Of a stretch of 12,855 nt of DNA, positions 7,727-12,855 are shown in pieces. The number at the start of each line of letters is the position of its first letter. Within the stretch, counting starts at the first letter, position 1. Below the pieces are notes generated by a model. That model was not told where the DNA came from. It did not search any database and saw nothing but the letters and a program-made list of their open reading frames with translations. Source of the stretch: Saccoglossus kowalevskii (lineage: Eukaryota > Hemichordata > Enteropneusta > Harrimaniidae); contig NW_003156752.1 in NCBI RefSeq assembly GCF_000003605.2, positions 112,945-125,799 on the forward strand, given 5' to 3'. Both the position numbers and the translations under genes were made by a program.

Positions 7727-8285
7727 TCTCGATGTTTTCATAACTCGATATTATTAACTGAATGTTTGTAACTTGATGTTTGTAACTCGAAGTTTTCGTA
7801 ATTCGACGTTCATAACTCAACGTTCTTAAGTCGATGTTCATAACTCAATGTTCTTAACTCAATGTTCGTAACTCGATGTTCTTAACTCGATGTTCGTAAC
7901 TCGATGTTCGTAACTCGATGTTCTTAACTCAATGTTCATAACTCGATGTTCTTAACTCGATGTTCGTAACTCGATGTTCGTAACTCGATGTTCTTAACTC
8001 GATGTTCGTAACTCGATGTTCTTAACTCAATGTTCGTAACTCGATGTTCTTAACTCAATGTTCGTAACTCGATGTTCGTAACTCGATGTTCTTAACTCGA
8101 TGTTCGTAACTCGGTGTTTTCCTAACTCGATGTTCTTAACTCAATGTTCGTAACTCGATGTCTGTAACTCGGTGTTTTCCTAACTCGGTGTATGTAACTC
8201 GACGTTTTCGTAACTCGATGTTCGTTACTCAATGTTTGCATGGAAGGTACTAACGTTAGTACCTTCCATGATGTTTGTAACTCGA
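7727..8285 (+). repeat. 14-bp minisatellite AACTCGATGTTCKT, about 36 copies
   Basis: Tandem units of 14 bp, mainly AACTCGATGTTCTT and AACTCGATGTTCGT, with common variants AACTCAATG and AACTCGGTG. The central units (about 7855-8110) are near identical and the edges are more diverged. The array is interrupted once by a 32-bp palindrome at 8239-8270. Single inverted units occur near 7417-7450 and 7652, at the other end and in the middle of the host element. This suggests the array grew from the element's own subterminal repeat. Confidence 0.95.
8239..8270. repeat. Perfect 32-bp palindrome
   Basis: CATGGAAGGTACTAAC is followed immediately by its exact reverse complement, with no spacer. The unit ATGTTTG sits on both sides (8232-8238 and 8271-8277), so the palindrome breaks the minisatellite within a unit. 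It can extrude as a cruciform. It is unrelated in sequence to the surrounding satellite. Confidence 0.95.
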
Positions 8286-8701
8286 AAAATTCAGCATCTC
8301 ACACAACGCGTGTAAAGTAAATTATTTGTTCTCACGAAATACGGGTAGTGCATGACGCGACGGCGACACCGTAGAAACCCGTTCCTAATCGTAAAATGTT
8401 TAGTTACCGAGTGTTGCAAATATGGCGTCATTCACCTTTGCACACAGAAAACAATTTGATCTTAAACTTCTGACTTTTCTGTTGATATTTGTTTAAGTAT
8501 CAATGAATGTAAACATGTCTACAAATACGAAAACGCATTTGTAAAACATTACACTTACAGAGCTTTAGGACAGGCACTTATAACGAATACTTTTTTTCCC
8601 AAGTACTAACTGTTAATTGGCCTGATATGTGTTTTCTGGAGTCACGGTCCCATTTTTACATTTGATTTGAACTCATAGCTGTATTAAATTTGCGGGCAAA
8701 T

Positions 8702-8804
8702 AACACTCGGACCGTGAAAGCTCAGTTCCGGAAATTTAAGTTTGGGCTGTGAGAAATTGCAGAAAAATAATTTAACACTCGGATCGTCGAAAGCTCAGTT
8801 CTCC
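8702..8804 (+). repeat. Intronic direct duplication, 71-bp period
   Basis: AACACTCGG(A)CCGTGAAAGCTCAGTTC at 8702-8728 recurs with small changes at 8773-8801 (GGATCGTCGAAAGCTCAGTTC). The two copies each follow an AT-rich TTAA/AATA stretch, and the sequence between them is not itself duplicated clearly. It may be an old tandem duplication. Confidence 0.7.
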
Positions 8805-9015
8805 GATAGACAGTAAAGTTTTCTAACTGCGGGGAAGTTTGTTGGCTCACTCACCGTGACTTCTCAGTAGGAAAAACGTGTTTAGCCAACGTTACACCCT
8901 TTTCATAAAGAGGGCGCTTGTGCGAACTATGACCTCAACGTCATCAAGGCGAAACGAGAACGAGGCCAATAACAATAACAGACAGGGACGTTGAGCTTAC
9001 CAGTCGTCACGTGGT

Positions 9016-9039
9016 GAGTGACGTTGTCATACGTCACTC
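9016..9039. promoter_or_regulatory. Inverted pair GAGTGACG...CGTCACTC
   Basis: Eight-base arms with an 8-base spacer, a perfect dyad, each arm containing a TGACG half of the CRE/ATF site. An E-box-like CACGTG sits at about 9009-9014. Such dyads can be bZIP or other dimer binding sites, but function is only a guess. Confidence 0.3.
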
Positions 9040-9881
9040 TAACATCGTTGCAGTTATCCGCATGAGTTGTAAACGTTATTTGGAGTGTTACAGTTTTTTT
9101 GAAAAAAAAAACATAAACTACAAGATTGCACTTGATTGGCTACTCGACCTTCAACATCTAACCATCAGACCAATGAGAGACGAGCTTGTCTGTCCGAAAG
9201 ACGCGACCATCCGGAAACTGCGGTCACAATGTGCTGTGATCGTTTAGATGACTTTGGACATCATTTTTTATCCGTAACTGTTCACACCTAGTGAAGGATT
9301 AACTGTGTCAGCCAAAAGATATAGTACATGACAAAATCGGTAGACAAAATACCACTAAATCATAACAAAATAAAGACAAACAAAAATGCGAGTGAAATAA
9401 GTTAAGCAATTTGATATTCAAATGCAAAGGAAATATCGGTAAAATAAATGGTATTTACTTAAATCATTAAAAATTCTGGTAGGACACGCACGTGGTAGAA
9501 AAGCCCACTTCAAAATAGACGTTATTTTTGAGAACCCACCCGGGGGCATAAAAAGAAATGTTTCCCAACGATATAGAATATAGTTCATATATGTTATTGA
9601 TATGTCTGCGAGATTCAAAGGGAGTTTAAATCGATCTACATATTAGAGTGAAAAGGTATTTGAACTTTGTAGCATGAAATATATTGATAAATTTAATTTG
9701 TCCATGATTGTATTTCTGCGACATATTACTGAGCAATGATATGTGTTATTTATTGCATTAATAATATGCTCCCAGACAGGTAATATTTACTTAACGCGTC
9801 ACAATTGCTGGCACTGTGGCCCCCTCACCAGTATGTCGATATAACGTGACGATAATAGAATCTACGCTCACTGAAGCCATC

Positions 9882-9898
9882 CCACGTGACGAACGTGG
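9882..9898. promoter_or_regulatory. Dyad CCACGTGACGAACGTGG with E-box
   Basis: Six-base arms CCACGT/ACGTGG around GACGA, with a CACGTG E-box at 9883-9888. It lies about 200 bp before the Hox homeodomain exon. It is a candidate bHLH or bZIP site from sequence only. Confidence 0.25.
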
Positions 9899-10014
9899 AC
9901 TGAACCATTGTTTTATCGCGGGGGTGATTTAGCTACAGCGTGAAACAAATGGTGTGAATGATGAATAAATTTGTTAGAAATATGACAACACAGTTGATTG
10001 GAGGTGCTAGATGA

Positions 10015-10022
10015 TGACGTCA
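10015..10022. promoter_or_regulatory. Full CRE palindrome TGACGTCA
   Basis: A perfect cAMP-response-type octamer in the intron, 82 bp before exon 2. The same octamer occurs again inside the coding exon at 10166-10173. It would be bound by CREB/ATF family factors, but chance occurrence is possible. Confidence 0.3.
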
Positions 10023-10103
10023 CATCAATGGCGGCCAAACACATATACAATGAACATATCATCAAATACGCATGAAGCAATATTGTGTTTATTCACTTTT
10101 CAG

Positions 10104-10390
10104 GTTTTCACTGCAAGCGTCGATGCGCAGTCAACGCCGAAGACTACAGATGGTTGAAACCTGCTGTGACGTCACTGGTGAGAAAAAAGCGTCGACCTTA
10201 TTCGCAGACACAGATTCTAGGTTTGGAATCGGAGTTCATCATAAACTCATACCTGGAACGAGGACGTAGCACCGTTCTCGCAAAATCGTTGAATTTGACC
10301 GAACGACAAGTCAAGATATGGTTTCAAAATCGAAGAATGAAGGAAAAGCGAATGTTCATGCGGGAAAAGTTGACTAATTCAAAAATATGA
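10104..10390 (+). CDS. Posterior Hox protein, exon 2 (homeodomain; residues 142-236)
   Basis: Second coding exon, opened by TTTTCAG at 10103. Its first two bases complete Gly142 with the last base of exon 1, and it stops at TGA 10388-10390, making a 236-residue protein. The homeodomain occupies residues 167-226 (10178-10357), beginning RKKRRPYS and ending with recognition helix [16 protein letters not shown]. Core residues L16, F20, W48, F49, Q50, N51 and R53 are all present. [18 protein letters not shown] and the RKKRRPY arm point to posterior (Hox9-13/Hox11-13) class. The EF-I-I-N segment recalls Hox12-like and the MKEK ending Hox11-like proteins. Unusual are Gly15 (normally Glu) and Ser31 (normally Arg). 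A single Trp in YRWLKP, 9 residues before the homeodomain, may be a relic of the PBC-binding W motif. Only 10 residues follow the homeodomain. An ambulacrarian Hox11/13 or an amphioxus Hox11-15 are the candidates, and the exact paralogue is unresolved. Confidence 0.92.
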
Positions 10391-10728
10391 GCTTGATCTG
10401 TTAGCAAGTTATACAGTTTTGAAGTGTTGGATACTGTCAAGATTGTATTTCCCAAGAAAATAGAATCAATAAATTAATTCCTGAATGCTCTTCGCTGCTC
10501 GTCGTTAGCTAACTACTGGCGGTCAGAGTGTTTTGTTTTTTTTAGAAAATGTGTGTCTGTCAATCACGTGAGTTTGGAAAATAAACGATATATATTTGGA
10601 CTCTTAATTTGGTGCTGATAAGTCAACATAATCAATCATTTCTGCCATTCCGAACCGGATCTCAGTTCTGCATTGTTATTTTTCATTCAAACTTAGTATG
10701 TCCATATCATAACGTCATAAACTTTTTC
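10391..10728 (+). terminator. 3' UTR with AATAAA polyadenylation signals
   Basis: Two canonical AATAAA hexamers follow the Hox stop codon, at 10468-10473 (78 bp downstream) and 10580-10585. The first would give a very short 3' UTR. GT/T-rich sequence (GTGTTTTGTTTTTTTT near 10527, TGTGTGTCTGTC near 10549) lies downstream of the first and could act as the cleavage-stimulating element. The rest is AT-rich with no gene. Confidence 0.6.
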
Positions 10729-10769
10729 TTGATCATATTTAAGATGGTCTAGTGGCGGCCATTTTTAAT
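10729..10769 (+). repeat. Short dispersed repeat J, copy 1 (AAGATGG...GGCGGCCATTTT)
   Basis: TTGATCATATTTAAGATGG, then TCTAGTGGCGGCCATTTTTA. It is similar to 10873-10904 and to the reverse complement of 12769-12804. It contains AAGATGG and GGCGGCCAT, close to the YY1 motif. It may be a tiny interspersed element or the core of a longer diverged one. Confidence 0.5.
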
Positions 10770-10872
10770 ATTTATTCATTTATGCCATTTTTCTCATGCC
10801 TAAACATATTCTATTCAACATCGGTATGGGCATTCAATATGTACCTTTATGCATATCATCTTACCCTGAATC

Positions 10873-10904
10873 GGATTCAAAATAGCCGACTAGTGGCAAT
10901 TTTG
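10873..10904 (+). repeat. Short dispersed repeat J, copy 2
   Basis: GGATTCAAAATAGCCGACTA followed by GTGGCAATTTTG, a diverged relative of copy 1 lying 140 bp downstream of it. Confidence 0.4.
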
Positions 10905-11499
10905 TTTAAACAAATGCTGTTCCATGGTCATGACATGCATCGACAAAACATATTCAACACAAATACACAAGAACGCGCGCACGCACAGCTTGTATCATGT
11001 TTGTCATACGCGTGACAGTCATACTATATAATGGAAACATGTCTTATATCGGTCAATATACAACCAACCAGAACACCGATGTACCGTCGTACTAACCACG
11101 CCATGTTCTATTGACATATTTAAATATGACACTGTAATGACATTGTGGCTTCAGATCACTTTCAAAATTACCAACGAGGGCTATTTCATTTTCAATGACT
11201 GGTTTTGGGAAATGTTCACTGCACAAAGGGGTAAGTCACGCTCTGTCGTGTTTTAACTCTGAATACTCCAATCTTACAACGTTCTGAGACCTCCATATTT
11301 TTTATTGACCATATGAATAAGAAAAAAATATTAATGTAAAAAATAAAATAAAAAATAAAATAAAACCAACAATAGAAATAAGAACAGAAAGACACGGTCA
11401 AGGTTGGTTTTGTGGCCCTATTATGACGACAGTTGAACTCCAACTAGTTATATCAAATGGACGTGAACTATGTCCATGGAATGTACGATCTACCGAGCC
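10905..11499. other. Intergenic, no gene; A-rich simple repeat inside
   Basis: No supported gene. Contains an AAAATA-type simple repeat at about 11337-11366 and a run of GCGCGCACGCACA near 10976. The short reading frames are low-complexity or lack any recognisable motif. Confidence 0.5.
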
Positions 11500-11546
11500 C
11501 ACCGTCAAACTGAGACGTTACCAAGCTTTCATTAGTTAATTTTATT
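11500..11546 (+). repeat. Fragment of MITE family A interior
   Basis: CTGAGACGTTACCAAGCTTT followed by CATTAGTTAATTT matches the internal block of the complete copies (for example CTGGGACATTACCAAGCTTT near 11879). No terminal inverted repeats accompany it, so it is a remnant. Confidence 0.65.
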
Positions 11547-11704
11547 AAAATGCAGTTGGTTAAATTAACTTTTATAGGGTGAGGTTTACGTCAATGACTA
11601 GTACACGAAAGTGCCAAAATATAAAGATTTGATTGTAGTAAAATAAACTGAGAAGAGATCGAGTCAGTGGGTTGGGATGAAACAAGCATATCCGTTAGCA
11701 GATG

Positions 11705-12070
11705 TTAAAGGGCGGTGGTCGCTGCATCGCGCATGTGCGACCTTTGTGTTGATAAAACATTGATTTTCCCATAATCCAATGCGCTCTTCTAATGGAAATC
11801 ACGAGTATGAGTTTTGACCGGGGCGCGACTTGCACTAATTACCGCGACTGACGTGCAACGTTTGACAAACGAGTCTAAACTGGGACATTACCAAGCTTTA
11901 ATTAGATAATTTATTTTGTGATTGGAATGTATCGAAGGAGTCACCGGCGGTAATTAGTGCAATTCGGGCCCAGGTCAAACCTCATACTCTTTATTTTATT
12001 AGAAGAGCGCATTGGATTGTGGGTAAATCAATGTTTATAAACATAAATGTCGCACACGCGCGGCGCGACG
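11705..12070 (+). repeat. MITE family A, copy 2 (foldback variant)
   Basis: Starts TTAAAGGGCGGTGGTCGCTG and reaches GCGCGGCGCGACGA near 12070, where the terminal inverted repeat is lost. Unlike the other copies, almost the whole left third (through TTCCCATAATCCAATGCGCT, CTTCTAATGG, TATGAG, TTTGACC and CACTAATTACCGC) is the inverted copy of the right third. The arms are therefore about 125 bp. The central CTGGGACATTACCAAGCTTT block and everything to its right align with copies 1 and 3. No coding capacity. Confidence 0.85.
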
Positions 12071-12163
12071 AAAGTCAAACACAATGTCCGGAAATGTATT
12101 CTTGGTCATTACTGTAGTAGAGTATCGTTGATAATAAAGGTCATGATTTAGCTGATTTTCATC

Positions 12164-12444
12164 TTAAAGGGTGGTGGTCGTTGCACCGCGCATACCCGAG
12201 ATATGGGTCTCATATAAACAAACAACGCTGACTGTCAGTGCAGGATATTACCAAGCTTTCATAAGTAATTTCTTTGGTGATTGGAAAATATCAATGTAGT
12301 CGCCGGCGGTTATTAATGCAAGGCACACCCAGATCAAACTTGTACTTGTGATTTCATTAGAAGAGCGCATTGGATTATGGGAAAATCAATGTTTACAACA
12401 ACACAAATGTCGCGCATGCGCGGCGCGACGACCACCGTCCTTAA
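12164..12444 (+). repeat. MITE family A, copy 3 (281 bp)
   Basis: Left end TTAAAGGGTGGTGGTCGTTG and right end GACGACCACCGTCCTTAA, with TTAA at both edges. The interior order (CATATAAACAAA, TACCAAGCTTTCATAAGTAA, GTCGCCGGCGGTTATTAATG, AGAAGAGCGCATTGGATTAT, AATCAATGTTTACA) matches copy 1 in reverse complement. It lies under 100 bp from copy 2 in the same orientation. A short reading frame that starts inside it is not a gene. Confidence 0.85.
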
Positions 12445-12768
12445 TGTTTTAATGAATCGGTGCTGGGTATATATTATGGCAGGTTGTTATCAAATCTGTG
12501 CCACTATTATACAATATTTTTTCTTTGATCTCACAAATGTGAATCCACATATGGCAAATAAAAATTCACGACATTTATTCTCTTTTAAATATGTTCCCCT
12601 TGATTTAGTATGATTCTTGTTCACCACCAATCTTTTTTACCAGATAGACCAATAAGACTCAACGTTACATTGCTATACTGGTAGTTTATTAAAAGCACGT
12701 TGATTGGCCATTTCCCCCAGAACAGATGTATGCGTCGAAATGCTTATTTTGATGATTTGTTAGCACTT
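12445..12768. other. Intergenic, no gene seen
   Basis: AT-rich sequence with no supported gene or repeat. Two ATTGG/CCAAT-type boxes occur (near 12650 and 12702), but no promoter context is evident. Confidence 0.5.
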
Positions 12769-12804
12769 AAATGGCCGCGATTCGGTCATCTTGAATTGGA
12801 TCAA
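12769..12804 (-). repeat. Short dispersed repeat J, copy 3
   Basis: Read on the minus strand: TTGATCCAATTCAAGATGAC, then CGAATCGCGGCCATTT. It aligns along its length with copy 1 at 10729-10769, sharing TTGATC, AAGATG and CGGCCATTT. Confidence 0.5.
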
Positions 12805-12855
12805 GAGTCAAGTGCATGTGCATATGTATATGACGTGCATTTGAATAAAATCAGC

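Larger units (their letters stand above)
7394..8302 (+). mobile_element. 909-bp non-autonomous TIR element with internal minisatellite
   Basis: The ends are GTGAGATGCGGAA (7394) and its inverted partner, which reads GTGAGATGCTGAA on the minus strand from 8302, so 12 of 13 bases agree. The flanks are ACAAC (7389-7393) and ACAAC (8303-8307), a 5-bp target-site duplication. An internal inverted pair, with ACATCGAG...AAAAATGACCACGCC at about 7428-7493, matches the reverse complement of 7671-7752. The left subterminal region carries about three copies of the 14-bp satellite unit in inverted orientation. The right half is a large array of the same unit. No transposase is encoded, so it would depend on proteins supplied elsewhere. 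The superfamily is not certain. Confidence 0.75.
7382..8371 (+). repeat. MITE family B, copy 3, split by an insertion
   Basis: GACGTATACAAC at 7382-7393 equals the interior of family B copy 2, where it is followed directly by GCGTGC. Here the continuation, ACAACGCGTGTAAAG...TTATTTGTTCTCACGAAAT...GACGCGACGGCGACACCG, resumes at 8303 after the 909-bp element. The outer left part is barely recognisable and the final CCCTTTAA is gone, so this is an old copy. The uninterrupted copy at 5983-6115 gives the empty site and supports a nested-insertion reading. Confidence 0.65.
7045..10103 (+). other. Hox intron (3059 bp)
   Basis: Bounded by GTAAAA at 7045 and by a pyrimidine-rich tract ending TTCACTTTTCAG at 10103. 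It is a phase 1 intron placed 25 codons before the homeodomain, close to where most Hox genes carry their single intron. It holds the 909-bp minisatellite-filled element at 7394-8302, the disrupted MITE around it, a 71-bp-period duplication at 8702-8804 and several hairpins. The stretches 8373-8700, 8805-9015 and 9040-9780 show no further recognisable feature. A 61-codon frame from the ATG at 9062 has no known motif. Confidence 0.85.

Noticed and set aside
9011-9247. 78-codon frame in the Hox intron ending in a CAVIV tail
   Set aside because: It starts at GTG. The first ATG (9062) gives only 61 residues, and no domain, paralogue or Kozak context was seen. The C-terminal Cys tail is too weak to call a prenylation motif.
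12377-12613. 78-codon plus-strand frame
   Set aside because: The first third lies in MITE family A copy 3 and the rest is AT-rich non-coding sequence.

Overview
This window looks like nuclear DNA from an invertebrate deuterostome, either an ambulacrarian (hemichordate or echinoderm) or a cephalochordate. It carries a two-exon posterior-class Hox gene with a spliceosomal intron and AATAAA signals, and a canonical eukaryotic tRNA-Val with internal A and B boxes. The rest is AT-rich DNA crowded with small inverted-repeat elements. The species cannot be fixed from the sequence alone.

Layout. 1-2300: non-coding, with one TTAA-flanked MITE at the left edge, a degenerate hexamer array (about 904-1035) and a second MITE at 2150-2295. 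2391-2900: an eight-copy 32-bp tandem repeat, a tRNA-Val(CAC) gene on the minus strand, and three AGGTCA half-sites in DR2 spacing. 3141-5210: a run of foldback elements, including one with a clear 10-bp target-site duplication and one 552-bp long-armed foldback. 5750-6120: two copies of a small MITE in opposite orientation. 6621-10390: the Hox gene on the plus strand. Exon 1 (6621-7044) and exon 2 (10104-10390) join in matching phase to give 236 residues, with the homeodomain at residues 167-226. The 3059-bp intron holds a 909-bp terminal-inverted-repeat element, filled with a 14-bp minisatellite and flanked by a 5-bp duplication, which appears to have inserted into an older MITE copy. 10391-12855: 3' flank with polyadenylation signals, a short dispersed YY1-like repeat, and two more full copies plus a fragment of the MITE family seen at the left edge.

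The gene content is simple: one transcription-factor gene and one tRNA gene. The unusual material is the layered transposon and minisatellite history in and around a posterior Hox locus. The homeodomain is also divergent at positions normally conserved in Hox proteins. I found no operon, CRISPR array, phage or bacterial system.
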